Source: Cyanophora paradoxa (taxonomy: Eukaryota > Glaucocystophyceae > Cyanophorales > Cyanophoraceae). Taken from it: a stretch of DNA of 64,000 bases. The translations under genes and the position numbers were made by a program. The notes below the pieces were generated by a model, which was not told the DNA's origin, ran no database searches, and was given only the letters and a program-made list of their open reading frames with translations. The stretch is taken from positions 1-64,000 of the forward strand of contig QPMI01000614.1 in NCBI GenBank assembly GCA_004431415.1, written 5' to 3'. Below are positions 33,618 through 45,035 of the stretch, piece after piece (positions within the stretch are counted from its first letter, which is position 1; each line of letters opens with the position of its first letter).

Positions 33618-34772
33618 ATGCTGGCGGCGTCGCGGGTCGCCCTGCACAGGCCCCCGTGCCTGCGCCGGCAGCTGAGGTGCGCCTTGCGTGCGCTCGCAGC
33701 GGCGCGAGCCTTGACGGCCTTGGCGCGCAGCACGTCGGTCGACCACGAGGAGGTTAGGAAGTTTACAGAGCAGGCGCGGAACTGGTGGGCGGCGGACGGG
33801 CCCGCCCGCGGCCTGCACTCGATGAACGAAGTGCGGGTCCCGTTCATCGTCGCCGGCCTGCAGGCACAGCTGGACCTGCCGCGCTCCTCGGGAGCCGCCA
33901 GGCCGCTCGACGGCGTGCGCATCCTCGACGTCGGCTGCGGCGGTGGCATCCTCGCCGAGGCGCGCCGCGTCGCTCCCGCTCGCACGCCCGGCGCTAAGGG
34001 CCCGGGGCGCGCAGCCGCTGGCGCGGCTCGGGGCGCACGTGACGGGGATCGACGCGACGCCGGCGAGCGTGGAGATGGCGCGGGCGCACGCCGAGGCCCA
34101 GCCCGACATCGCCGAGCGCCTCGTGTACAGGCAGACCACCGCCGGTTCGCCGCGCTCGCGCCGCCCCAGCGCCGGGCGGGGCGGACGGGGCGGCGGCAGA
34201 GGAGGTGGCGGGGGAGGGGCGGTGTTCGACGCGGTGGTGTGCAGCGAGGTGCTGGAGCACGTGCTCAACGTCCCCGCCTTCGTCGCCACCCTCGCCGCCC
34301 TCGTCCGGGTCCGCCCCGCGCCCGCGCCCCGCGCCGGCGCCGCCGCCGGGGACGAGCGGGGCGGGCGGGGGCAGCCGGGCGGGGCGTGGCGGTGACGACG
34401 ATCAGCCGGACGCCGCTCTCGTTCGCGCTGGCGATCGTGGCGGCGGAGTATGTGGCGGGGCTCGTCCCCCGCGGCACCCACGACTGGCGCCGCTTCGTGC
34501 GCCCCGACGAGCTCACCGCCGAGCTCCGCCGCGCCGGCCTCGAGGTGCGGCGGGCGGCGGGGATGGCCTACAACCCGCTGCTCAACCGCTGGCGCGCCAC
34601 CGACGGCCTCGACGTCAACTACGCCTCTTCGCCGCCCGCCCCGCCCCGCCCGCCCCGCACCCCGCCCCCGCCGCCCGCCCCCGCCCGAGCCCGCCGCCGC
34701 CGCCGCCGCCGCGGGGCCCGCGCCATAGCGCCGCGCCCTTCCCACCGGTGCCTTTCAATGAAACAGACTTGA
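33618..34772 (+). CDS. COQ3: Ubiquinone biosynthesis O-methyltransferase Coq3
   Basis: SAM-dependent enzyme that performs both O-methylations of the ubiquinone head group on the matrix face of the inner mitochondrial membrane. The N-terminus is Arg/Ala/Leu-rich with no acids, a good mitochondrial presequence. Family markers: [32 protein letters not shown], the SAM-binding [79 protein letters not shown] and AYNPLLNRW. Intron 33960-34014 has a GC donor (GAG-GCGCGC), supported because it restores ILAE-PLARLGA exactly. The intron after AALVR (GTCCGCCCCGCG) joins PGGVAV in phase. The end after DVNYA reads through a Pro/Arg-rich stretch to 34772 and may hide another intron. Confidence 0.93.
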   Translation: MLAASRVALHRPPCLRRQLRCALRALAAARALTALARSTSVDHEEVRKFTEQARNWWAADGPARGLHSMNEVRVPFIVAGLQAQLDLPRSSGAARPLDGVRILDVGCGGGILAEARRVAPARTPGAKGPGRAAAGAARGARDGDRRDAGERGDGAGARRGPARHRRAPRVQADHRRFAALAPPQRRAGRTGRRQRRWRGRGGVRRGGVQRGAGARAQRPRLRRHPRRPRPGPPRARAPRRRRRRGRAGRAGAAGRGVAVTTISRTPLSFALAIVAAEYVAGLVPRGTHDWRRFVRPDELTAELRRAGLEVRRAAGMAYNPLLNRWRATDGLDVNYASSPPAPPRPPRTPPPPPAPARARRRRRRRGARAIAPRPSHRCLSMKQT

Positions 34773-34929
34773 CTGTACATACGCATGCGCCTGGTCAGGA
34801 TCAAATTAAAGAAGCGCGGCCGCTGAAAGGAGAGAAAGTGGAGCCAGAGAGCGGCGGGGGCCCTGAGCCGCGTGGCGGGGCGCGGCAGGAGAGCTCCGCG
34901 CGGGCCGCCCGGAGGGGCCCGGGGCGGTG

Positions 34930-37900
34930 TCATCGGGGGGAGCCGGAGGGGGCGGGGCCGGAGGCGCTGGGGTTGGGGGGCGTGCTGTTGAGGAGGGGGG
35001 GCATGGAGGGGGGCGCCCCCTTCTGGCGCCGCCACATGGAGTGGTAGAGGCCGTTGCGGGCGAGCAGCTGCGGGCCGGCGTTAGGCCGGCGGGGGCGGGG
35101 CGGCGCGGGGCGGGGCGGGGCGGGCCTCGTCGTGGGAGCCGCGCTCGACGATGCGGCCGGCCTCGAGCACGATGATCTGCGCCGCCTCAGGGGGAGGGGC
35201 GGGGAGGGCGGGCGGGGCGCGCGCCTCGTCGGCGTCCTTAATGGTGGCGAGGCGGTGGGCCACCACCAGCGTCGTCCGGTGCGCCGCCAGCGCCTGCCCA
35301 GCCGCGTCGGCCGCCGGCGGCGGGCGGGGCGGGGCGGGGCGGGGCGGGCCTTGAGCTCGCGGACGATGGCGCGCTCGGTGGCGCTGTCGAGCGCCGCAGT
35401 CGCCTCGTCCAGCAGCAGGATCGGCGGGTTCTGCCCGCCCCGTCGGCCCCGGCCCCCCAGCCCTCGGCCCCCGCCCGCCCGCACCTTCAGCAGCGTCCGC
35501 GCGATGGCGACCTGGGGGGCCGCGACGGAACCCGGGCGGTCAGAGGGGGCGGGAGGGGCGGGCCACCGCGGGCCCCGCACCCGCTGCTTCTCGCCGCCGC
35601 TGAGCTTCGCGCCGCGCTCCCTGCGCCCGCCCGGAGTCACGGATCGGGGGCGGGGCGAGTCTGGCGCGTGGGCGCGCACCCGACGATGGTGGCGTCGCCG
35701 AGGGGGAAGCGGGACTGGGGCGGGCGCTCAGGGCGGCAGCGGGCGGGGCGGGGCGGGGCGGGGCGGGGCGGACGAGGGCCTGGGTGAGCTGTGCGGCGCG
35801 CTCCGCCTCGCGCACCTCCTCCTCCGTCGCCGACGGCCGCCCGTACCGCACCTGCCGCTCCGCGTCAGGCGGATGCGCGGGGGCGGGGCGGGGCGGGGGC
35901 GGGGCGGGCGTTGTAGGCGATGGACTCGTTGAAGAGGGCGCAGTCCTGCGGGACGACCCCCACGCGGCCGCGCAGCGACGAGAGCCGCGCTGCCCGCCCC
36001 TCAGCGGTGCGCGGCGCGGCGCGGCGCGGCCCGCCGCGCGCACCGTCGCGGATGTCGGTGCCGTCGATGCGCACGGCGCCCGACGACGGCTCGAACAGGC
36101 GGAAGAGCAGCTTCAGCACCTGCAGGCCGCTCGTCGGCGGGGCGGGGCGGGGCGGGGCGGGGCGGGGCGGGGCGCGTGCCGTGCTCTTCCCGCTCCCGGT
36201 GGGCCCGACGATGGCGGTGGTCGTCCCGGGGCGCACGGCGAAGGAGACGCGGTCGAGCACCCGCCGCCCGTTCGGGTACGAGAAGCACACCTGCGCCTCC
36301 TCAGGCGGGGGCGGCGGCGGCGGGGGGGCGGGGCGGGGGCGGGCGCGCCTCGTGGAACTCGACGAGGCCGGTGGTGACCTCGAGCTCGACGCCGGCCTCC
36401 GTGTCCGCCGCCGGCAGCTCCGTCAGCGCGATCAGCCGCCGCAGGTCGATCAGCGCCTGCCGCATCTCCCGCCACGCCCACCCCAGCTGCCCCCGCGCCC
36501 CGCTCGACGCGCAGCGAGGGGCGGGCGGCGGGCGGGGGCGCGCGTATTCGAGGGGCAGGTAGAGCTGCGTGAGGAGCCCGTTGATCGCGACGAGGTCCCC
36601 CACCGACATCCGCCCGCTCACCACCTGCGCGCCAGGCTCGCCGGCGCGCAGGCGGGGCCGGGGCGGGGCCGGGGCGGGGGCCGGGGGGCGGACCCCCTGG
36701 GAGGCCATGGCGAGGACGGCGATGAGGCCGGTCGCGTTGAGGAGGCCCTGCGCCCCCGCGTCGGGCCCGGAGCGGGCGGGGCTGGCGCGGGGCGGGGCGG
36801 GGCGGGGCGGGCCTGCCCGGCGTTGAGGAGGTTCACAGAGCGGGTCGAGATCTGAGCGCGCTCGCCCGTCGGGGGCGCCCGGCGCGGGGGGCGGGGCGGC
36901 GGGGGCGGACGAGGGCGGCGCGCTCGTAGGCGCGGAGCTCGGCCTCGTAGGCCTCGGCCTCGAGGCGCTCGTTCGTGAAGAGCTTGACGCCCTCCACGTT
37001 GATCACCGAGTCCACCAGCTTCGCCGACGCCCGCTCCTCCGCTTTGTTCATACGCTGCCGGCCCGTCGCGCCCCGCCCGCGCGGCGGCGGCGGCGGCGGG
37101 GGGCGCACCTTGCGGATTCGGACGCGCCAGTCGATGATGGTGACGGTCCACACGGTGTAGGCGGTGAGGAAGAGGAGGGAGGTGAGGGCGTAGCGCGCCT
37201 GCGGGGCGCTCAGCGGGGCCGGGCGGGCGGGGCGGCGGGGGCGGGGGCGGGCCCCGTAGCGGAAGAAGAGGAGGGTGAAGACGAGGGAGGACTCGATGAC
37301 GGCCGGCACCCACGTCGAGAGCGCCGCCTGCGCCCCGCCCCGTCGCCCCGCGCCGGCGGGTGGGGCAGCGGGGGAGGTACCTCGAGAAACTGAGAGATGG
37401 CCCTGCAAGGCAGGCGGCGGCCTCAGCGGCAGCGCGGAGCGAGCGGGGCGGGGGCGCGGGGAGGGGCGGGGGCGGCACCGGCAGCCGCGGTCGAGGGTCT
37501 GCGCGAGGGCGCCCGTCTGGCGCTCGACGTGGTAGCTGCGGGGGCGGCGGGGTGAGCGGGGGGCCGGGGGCGCGGGGCGGGGCGGGCGCGCGAGAGGTCG
37601 ACGTCGAGGAGGTGGGCGAAGAGGTCGCGGGAGACGAGGCGCGTGGCGCGCTGGATCACCGAGCTGAGGCAGTAGAGGCGGCCCTCCTGGCAGCACACCT
37701 GCACCAGCTTCGTCCCGTAGAAGGCCAGCAGCAGGCCCACGGGCAGCGCCAGCGGGCCGGCGGCCGCGCCGGACACGGTGAGGCGGTCGACGAGGCGCTT
37801 GACGAGCAGCGGCACGCAGACGCCGAGGGCGCTCGAGGCGAGCAGCAGCACCGCCGCCAGCACCACGCGCACCCGCACCCCCGCCCGGTGCGCCGGCCAC

Positions 37901-38250
37901 AGATACTTGCCAAGGAACGAGGTGACGAGCTCGATGTCCGACGAGCTGCTGCCTTCCGACGAGAAGCCCTGGCCCGGATCGAGGCCCAGGATTTCGAAGA
38001 GGTGATCCCGCAACGTCGGCTTTGCCGCGGCCGTTGCTGCCGCGGCCGATCCGGAGCCGCTGGGCTCCGTCGCCTCGCAGCGTGCGATCTGGGCGTCGAC
38101 GCCGCCGTCGATCTGGAACCTGACAGGCGGATTACCCGCGCCCCACCCCCGGACGGCCCCACGCAGACGGCGCTCACCTTCTAGACGGACGGTGACGGGC
38201 GTCCAACCGCACTCGGCTGCCGGCGAAGAATGATCTGTGCTGAATGACAT
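34930..38250 (-). CDS. ABC half-transporter of the ATM1/HMT1 (ABCB6/7) type
   Basis: One transmembrane domain followed by one nucleotide-binding domain. The start MSFSTDHSS is at 38250. The membrane part contains [57 protein letters not shown] (the ATM1/ABCB6 hallmark HLERQTGA), [52 protein letters not shown] and [19 protein letters not shown]. The ATPase has Walker [10 protein letters not shown], a Q-loop in [12 protein letters not shown], signature LSGGEKQRV, Walker [16 protein letters not shown] and H-loop [15 protein letters not shown]. About 15 C-rich introns interrupt it. ABCB7-type proteins export an Fe-S precursor from mitochondria, and ABCB6/HMT1 types move porphyrin or phytochelatin into organelles. 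The N-terminus lacks clear extra TM segments, so both remain open. Confidence 0.9.
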
Positions 38251-38741
38251 GCCGATGGCGGCGCTGGCTGGCAGCCGACGCGGGCAGCCCGTTCGAGAGC
38301 TCGCACAGCGCGGACGCGCTAGCACTTCCTAGCGCTAGCGCTGGTGCTGCCGATCCGCATGGCAGCGCTCTGCTGCAATTGCGGGGAGGCGCGCCCGGCG
38401 ACGCGAATCCGGCCCGGGCGGGCATCGGGGGCGGCTGGCTTGCAGTCAGTACAAAGCTAGCCGGCCGTGTAACGCTATTCGTACGAGCTCCGAGAGCGGC
38501 CGAGGAAGCGGCAAGTTCAGAAGTTGGGTAGAGGAATAATCGGATTTCGGGTACGGCAAAACGACTTTACTGGCCGGCCGCTCGCACAAGCGGGGAGCGC
38601 GGCCTGACCGCAAGAGTTGCAGTAGTTGCGTTAGAGCCTTGCCAAGGCCTAGCTGACGGCTCTATTTCCGGTCTGGCGCACAGCCGGTCGTAGGGCAGCA
38701 GCTAGCGGCAGCCGCCGGAATCTGGAGACAGGGTGGCCACC
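38251..38741. promoter_or_regulatory. Divergent promoter region between the ABC transporter and IQCH-like gene
   Basis: About 490 bp without supported coding sequence between two divergent starts. It contains a near-palindromic TAGCACTTCCTAGCGCTAGCG around 38320-38340 and is less GC-rich than the flanking exons. Probably the 5' leaders and promoters of both genes. Confidence 0.35.
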
Positions 38742-41700
38742 ATGCCAGACCTGGAGCTCAACAAGCACGCTGCCGACATCGGCAAGCTCCTGCTACAAGT
38801 CCAAAATGAGCTCAAGACGATCCGCTCAACGATCCAGCCGGGGTCGCAGCCCGATGTCAGCGCCCTCGAGTCCATTATCGAGCGGGCGGAGTCGGACCTG
38901 CGGGCAAAGGCGCGCCCGCCCCGCCCCGCCCGCCCCGCCGCCGCTAACAGCGCATGGTAGGCGGAGGCGGTCCTGCAGACTGTGGTGGACGACAATGTCA
39001 CGACGCTGCCGATGATCCGGGAAAGCACGCCCAAGAGCCAGTCGCTGCGGAGGGAGGCCAGCCCGTCGGAGCAGGACTACGGCCCGCAGGCGGGGCCGAG
39101 CACGGCGCGGGGCCCGCGGCCGCTGCTGCGGAGGCCCCGGCCCCGGGACGAGGTCGCCCTGCGGGAGGTTTGCAGCGGCGGCTGGCGGGGCCGGCAGGGC
39201 GGCTGACGGGGCGGCGCCGCAGATGCTACGGAACCCGACGGGGGAGAACGCGCGGGCGTTCCTCCTCGAGCGCTTCGGGGTGCCGGCGGCGCGGGAGACG
39301 GGCGGCGTGCGGGCCGTGGGCCGCGTCCGGCTCGACCGCAAGCGGCTCGCGACGGGCAAGCTGAGCTCCGCCGGCGGGCTGCCGGCCGTCGGCCGGAAGG
39401 ACCCGACGGCGCCGCCGCCACCGGTGCCGGAGGAGGAGCTGGGGAAGGGCCTGCTGCACCTGGTGAACCGCGGCTACCTGCACCCGAGCGCCGACCTGAC
39501 GCTCGCCTTCACGCGCGCACCCGCCATCATGTCCGCCGCCCCCGCCACCTACCACGAGTGGTGCGCCCCGGCCCCGCGCGCCCCCGCCCGGGCCCCGGCC
39601 CGGCGCGGCGGCGGAGTACATGCAGCGGGGCTGAGGGCGGGGGCAGGTACGAGCAGTTCGAGCGGGGGGAGGTGCTGCTCTCGCCGGGCGCCTTCAACTT
39701 CAACGCCGTCCGCCTCGATCTCGCCGACGCCAAGGGCGCCGCCAAGCGCCGCCCTCCCCCGGAGCGCAAGCAGGCCACCCTCGCCACCGCCACCGTCGAC
39801 GCACCCGGCGGCATCGCCCCGAACCCGCCGCCCGCCCCGCGCGAGGAGGAGCGCGCCGAGGCGCGGGGCTACGACGCGCTGATGGACCAGTACAGCCTGC
39901 ACGAGTTCATCATCCGCAAGGGGCGCACCCTCGACTCCACCCCGGAGTTCGTCTCCTACCGGCGCACGTACGCGCACGCGTGGGGGCCCATCGCCGCCGC
40001 CATCGGCCGCCTCGAGCGCATCATGGCCGAGCACCACGGCGCGCCCCGGCCCGCCCCGCGCGCGGCGCGCCCTCTCTGACGCCCCCGCAGTGTTCGCGGC
40101 GTACGTGGACGGGAAGGCGCTGGCGGAGCTCGCGACGGACGACCTGCGGGCGCCGACCGTCGCGGAGCTCGTCGCCTGCGTGAAGAACGCCGACCAGCTG
40201 CCGCAGCTCAGCAAGCTCCCCGGGCGGCGCTTCAAGGGCAACAACGGGAAGGAGCGGGCGGCGGCCGCCATGCAGGCGACCTGGCGCATGTTCGTCACCC
40301 GCCGCGAGTACGAGGAGGGGCAGCGCCGCCAGCGCGCCGCCCGCCGCATCCAGGTCCGCCCCGCCCCGCCCCGCCCCGCCCCGCCCCGCCCGGGCTGAGG
40401 CGGGGGCAGCTGGGGTGGCGGCTGTACGCGGCGGCGCGGCGGACGCGGGAGGCGATCGCGGCGACGCGGGCGCTCGAGGCGGCGACCTTCAAGCAGCTCG
40501 CCGCCGACTTCCACCGCGCCTGGCCCACCATCAAGACCAAGCCCCGGTCCGAGCCCCCGCCCGCCCGCCCGCGCGGCGCTCCGGCGGGGGCTGACGGGGG
40601 CGGGGCGCAGGGTTGTGATCCACCTGCCGTCGTTGACGCGGGACGAGTCGCAGCGGATGAGCACGACGAACTTCGCGGTGCGGCAGAACTCGCAGATGTC
40701 GCGCCTGTGCGACGCCGGCGACCCGCTCGTGGAGGTCGTCTACGTCGCCCCCTTCCAGCTCGCCTCCGACGTCCAGCAGTACTACGAGAAGCTCCTCGCC
40801 GTGGGCGGCGTGCGGGACGCCCCCGCGCGCATCAAGGTCGTCTACCCCGAGAACCACCACCGCTTCCCGGCGCACTTCTCGACGACGACGCTGCTGCTCT
40901 ACTCGCCCCGCGCGCTCAAGCGGCTCGCCAACTTCATCCGCGGCAAGACCGCCTACATCGTCCCCGGCCACGTCGGCCCCGACGAAGTCCGGCTCGCCGC
41001 CGTGCGCCGCCCCCTGCCCGCCCGCCCGCCCGGCCGCGCCGCCCCGCCGCGCGCCGCCGACGGGGCCGGGGGAGCAGAAGCTGGGGGTGCCGGTGCTGGG
41101 CCCCGACCCGGCGGTGGCGGGGATCTACGGGACGAAGTCGGGGGCGAAGCGGATCTTCGCGGCGGCGCACGTGAACACGGCGCCGGGGGCGCACGACCTC
41201 TACGAGGAGCGGGACCTCGTGGCCCGCCTCGCCGAGCTCATGGTCCTCCACCCCGCCGTCCCCCGCTGGCTCGTCAAGATCGACGACGAGTTCGGCGGCC
41301 GCGGCCACGCCGTCCTCGGTCCGCCCCCTCCCCGCCGCGCCCCCGCGCCCCGCGCCCCCGCGCGCCGGCGGCGGCCTGAGGGGCGCGGGGGGCCAGACGT
41401 GGCGCACGTGAAGGGGCACGAGGCGGTGCGGGAGGAGTACCGGCGGATGCCGGAGGCGTACGAGCACCCGGGCCGCCGCGAGGCCGCCGTGCGCCGCCTC
41501 GCCGAGGAGCTGCCCCGCGCCCTCGCCCGCCGCGCCGCCATGGCCGTCCCCGAGCTCTACCCCTCCTGGGCCCACTTCGCGGAGACCCTCGCCCGCGTCG
41601 GCGGCGTCGTCGAGGCGGCGCCGCCGGTCGTCGTCGGCTCGCCCTCCGCCAACCTCCTCGTCGAGCCCGACGGCACCGTCTCCCTCCTGAGCACCCACCA

Positions 41701-42758
41701 GCAGCTCTTCCTCCCCGGCGGGCCCGGCCCCTTCTGCTTCGGCGGCGCCCTCTTCCCGCAGCAGAGCGTCCCGCACGCCGCCGTGCGGGAGGCGGCGCTG
41801 GCGATCGGGCGGGAGTGCCACGGGAAGGGCCTGGTGGGGTACATGGGGGTGGACTTCCTGGCGCTGCGGGAGGCGGAGGGGGCGGGGCTCGTCATGTGGG
41901 CCGTCGACCTCAACCTGCGCCTCACCGACACCCAGGCCGCCTTCGCCCTCTTCCACTTCGTCACCGCCGGCCGCTACAGCCCCGCCGACGGCTCCTACCG
42001 CCTGCCCCCCGCCGCCCCGCTCCTGCCCCCGATCCCCCTGCCCCCGGCCTCCGCCCCCTCCGGCCCCCCCTCCGCCTCCTCCTCCGCCCGCTCCCTCGCC
42101 CCCTCGCCGCCCCCCGGCCCCGAGGGCCCCGAGGCCGGCCCCAGCGGGTCGCCCCCCGGGAGCGCGCCGCAGGCCTCGAGCTCGCGGAACGCGCGGGGCT
42201 CGCTGGCGCTGCAGGCGCCGGAGGGGGAGGAGCGCTGCTACGTGTCGCTGGACTACGTGGCGCACCCGAACCTCGCGACGATGCAGTACGGCGTCTTCTT
42301 CAACCTGTGCCGCCTCAAGGGCGTCTGCTTCGACCTGCACGCGCGCGCCGGCACCTGCTTCTCCCTCCTCGACTCCTTCGCCGGGGGCGCCCTGGGGCTC
42401 CTCTGCTCGGGCCCCCGCCCCGGCGACGCCGCCCGCGCCGCCCACGAGGCCCTCGACTTCATCCAGCAGCAGGCCCGCCCCGCCCGCCCGCCCGCCGCCT
42501 TTGGCCGGCGCCGCCCGTGACGCGGGGCGCGCAGGTCGGCTTCCTCCGCTCCGACCCGACGCACCGGGACCCCCTCAACCCGGACTCCAACTTCAACGTG
42601 CGCGCCGCCCCCCGCCACGCCCGCCGCGCGGGGCGGGGCCGACGCGGCCGCAGGAGGTCTTCGGGATGGTGAAGGGCCTCTGCGACCGCCTCAAGGTCTC
42701 CACCCGCAAGGCCTCCAAGCACCCGCCGCCCCGCCCCTCCGCAGCCGTCGCCCGCTAG
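38742..42758 (+). CDS. IQCH: IQ-motif protein H-like (IQCH), ATP-grasp-like
   Basis: The ATG at 38742 begins MPDLELNKHAADIGKLLLQV. The first intron (38910-38960) has a GC donor and joins AEAVLQTVVDDNVTTLPMI. Later segments are QMLRNPTGENARAFLLERFG, GYDALMDQYSLHEFIIRKG, an IQ region around AMQATWRMFVTRREYEEGQ and ARRIQ-LGWRLYAAARRTREA, then the conserved IQCH core: VIHLPSLTRDESQR, VRQNSQMSRLCD, YYEKLL, KVVYPENHHRFPAHFSTTTL, SPRALKRLANFIRG, PVLGPDPAVAGIYGTKSGAKRIF, WLVKIDDEFGGRGHA, HQQLFLPGG, YMGVDFLAL and VDLNLRLTDTQAAF. The core resembles ATP-grasp folds. Animal IQCH is testis- and cilium-linked and binds calmodulin, so its presence hints at a flagellated cell. Stop at 42758. Enzymatic activity is not shown. 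Confidence 0.88.
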
Positions 42759-42963
42759 CCGGCCCCGCCCCCCTCTCCTCCTGCGTCCCCCCGTTCTTCC
42801 AAACGCCCCCGTCCCTCACTCTCCTCCCCATCCACTGATCGGCCCTCGCCCCATTCCGTCGGGTTCCCGCGCCCCCGCGCCCCCACTGCTCTTGCTTTTC
42901 TGCGTAGTCTCGAAATGCATGCGAATCGGGAGATCGAGAGGACGGGGCGGGGGCGGGGCGGGG

Positions 42964-44656
42964 TCAGGCGGGGAGTTCCTGGTAGGGGGCGGAGCCCTGG
43001 AGGACGAGCTCGAGGAGGCGCTGGGCGAGGGGCGAGGCGGGGTGCGCGGCGCAGAGGCCCTCGATGGCGGCGAGGCGCTCGAGGTACGCCTCGCACTCCG
43101 ACGCCAGCGCCCCCAGCACCTCCCGCGTCCGCCCGTGCGCCTCCAGCCGCTCCCGCATCTCCGACTTCTGCGCCCCCGCCCGCGTCGGCCGCCAGCCGGC
43201 TCTCGGGAGGGGCGCGGCGCGGCGCCGCCGACCAGCAGGGCGATCAGGTTGGCCATCTGCGGCGGGGCGCGCGCGCCGCTGAGGCCGGTCCCGGCGCGCG
43301 CGCCGCGGCGCAGAGGGCCCGCCTCTCACCTCGGCGAACTCCTCGTGCTGCCGCGAGGCCCCCGCGCCGCCTCCCTCCCGCTCCGGCGCCGGCGCCGGCG
43401 CGGGTGCAGGGGCCGCCTCGGGGGCGTCGAGGGAGGCGCCCGACGAGGGGGCCCCCGCCGCGCTCGACGGCAGCGAGCGCGCCGTGGAGGCCTCCGGCGC
43501 CGGCGCGTGGCCGCCCAGCGCCGACGGCGGCCGCCCGGGCGAGCTCGCCACCTGGCTGCCTGCCGGGCCGCTCGCTGGCGCCGGCAAGGGGGCAGGCGCG
43601 CGCGCCAGCCGCACCGCTGTAGCTGCGCAGGCTCTCCACGTCTGCGGGCGAGCGGTCGGGGAGAGGAGGGGCGGCGATGGGGGCCGGCGGGCGCGCCTGC
43701 GAGGGCCAGCTTGGGGGCGACGGCCTGGGAGCGCGTGGGGAAGGGGGGCGAGCTCTTCTGCTTCGGCAGGAGCCCGATCGCCTCGACCTTGTTGGGGAGG
43801 AGGTGGCTGCTGAGGCCGCCCTGCTGCCCCGAGCCGCGCGCGTCCGCCCCCATCGCCCGCTTCTTCCTCTGCTCGAAGACCCCGAGGCCCGTGGGCGCGG
43901 CGCCGGCTCCGTGGAACTGCGGCCCGTGAGGCGGGCAGGCGGGCGGGCGGCGGAGGCGCGCCGGGGGCGGGCCTTCTCGTAGTATGAGCGGAAATATGTC
44001 AAAAACTGGCGAGAGATGAGGCGATGTAAGCTATGAGATTGAGATGAGAGAGACCAAGTGGACGATGCGATGGGCACCTCGATGCATGCAGCGAACTGGC
44101 CTGCGCAAGCGGGTCACCGATGTGCACCTCGGCAGTGCATTCGGGGGCTGGGCACCCTTCGAAAGGGCCTGCAGAGGCACAGGCCGCAAGTCCAGTCGCC
44201 GCATCGCCGTGTCCAATAGGCGCAGATTTTGCAAGTTCTCCTCCGGCGTCCGCGCAGTGTACAGCAGCCGCGACAGCGGGACCGCCTTCGGGTGGAGCAT
44301 GTTCAGGCTGCGCGCCCGTCAGCTCGAGTCGAACCGGCCGAACCGTGAGCTCTGCATTCTTGCAAGCACACACATTTCGCAGAACGCGATCCCGTCCTGC
44401 GATCCCGGGGTCGACAAAACCGCCGCCGACGCGGCCGGGCGACGGCCGGCGGCAGTTTAGGCTGGGCTGCATTAATGGCAGTTTAGGCGGCAGTTTTACA
44501 CACCTGAAGCTGCTCTATTTTGATATAGTCGGCGTCCAGCAGCCCATTCAGCCACTGCAGCGCCTGCAAGCGTTCCGGTCAGAGCGTTCAGCAGCGAGGC
44601 CGGGGCGAAATCAGCACCTCCGATCGGCCGTGGATTGGGCGCTCGAAACGGGCCAT
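42964..44656 (-). CDS. EB1: Microtubule plus-end protein EB1
   Basis: EB1 tracks growing microtubule plus ends and recruits partners. The N-terminal calponin-homology domain is spread over small exons: 44656-44618 (MARFERPIHGRSE), 44563-44504 (ALQWLNGLLDADYIKIEQLQ), 44396-44374 (DGIAFCE), 44307-44156 (LNMLHPKAVPLSRLLYTA to LQALSKG), 44100-44078 (QFAACIE) and 44005-43973 (FLTYFRSYYEK), then FHGAGAAPTGLGVFEQRKKR. All phases match and follow the order of EB1 family motifs. Two exons are only 23 nt. The intron 43972-43918 uses a GC donor. A Ser/Pro/Ala linker precedes the coiled coil and EB-homology domain (ECEAYLERLAAIEGLCAAHP...LAQRLLEL) to the stop at 42964. The usual acidic EEY tail is absent, so CAP-Gly partners may not bind. 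A second first-exon copy lies just upstream. Confidence 0.9.
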
Positions 44657-44844
44657 CCGACGACGGAAGCGTGCACCGCTCGCTTTTGAAGAGCAGATGC
44701 AGCGGCTGCTGCCAGCGCCTCTGCGAAGAAGTTCACGGCCAGCCTCCGAGCGCTTTCGTAGCGGCGAAGGGGACTGAATGTGCCGCGCGCGCCTATAGCG
44801 CAATAGCTTGTAGCAGTCCAAAGGCGTTGAGAACTGGCGGGTTC
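44607..44844 (-). repeat. Tandem duplication, copy 1: EB1 first exon and leader
   Basis: Shares long near-identical stretches with 44845-45005 (offset 238 bp). It includes EB1 exon 1, its GTGCTGATTTCG donor and upstream leader words such as GGGGACTGAATGTGCCGCGC and TTGAGAACTGGCGGGT. This copy has about 86 bp (roughly 44685-44770) that copy 2 lacks. Confidence 0.85.
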
Positions 44845-45005
44845 GAAATCAGCACCTCCGAGCGCCCGTGGATTGGGCGCTCGAAGCTGGCCATCCGACG
44901 ACGGAAGCGTGCACCGTGCGGCGAAGGGGACTGAATGTGCCGCGCGCGCCTAAAGAGCAATGGTTTGTAGCAGTCCAGAGGCCTTGAGAACTGGCGGGTG
45001 CTTGA
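44845..45005 (-). repeat. Tandem duplication, copy 2: alternative EB1 first exon
   Basis: Contains ATG at 44894 and the coding words MASFERPIHGRSE followed by the same GTGCTGATTTCG donor, so it could splice to the same downstream exons. It differs from copy 1 by Arg to Ser at residue 3 and by loss of an 86-bp leader segment. It sits directly before the divergent ARM-repeat gene. Confidence 0.8.
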
Positions 45006-45035
45006 ACCGAGGAGTTGCTATACCCTGGCAAAACG

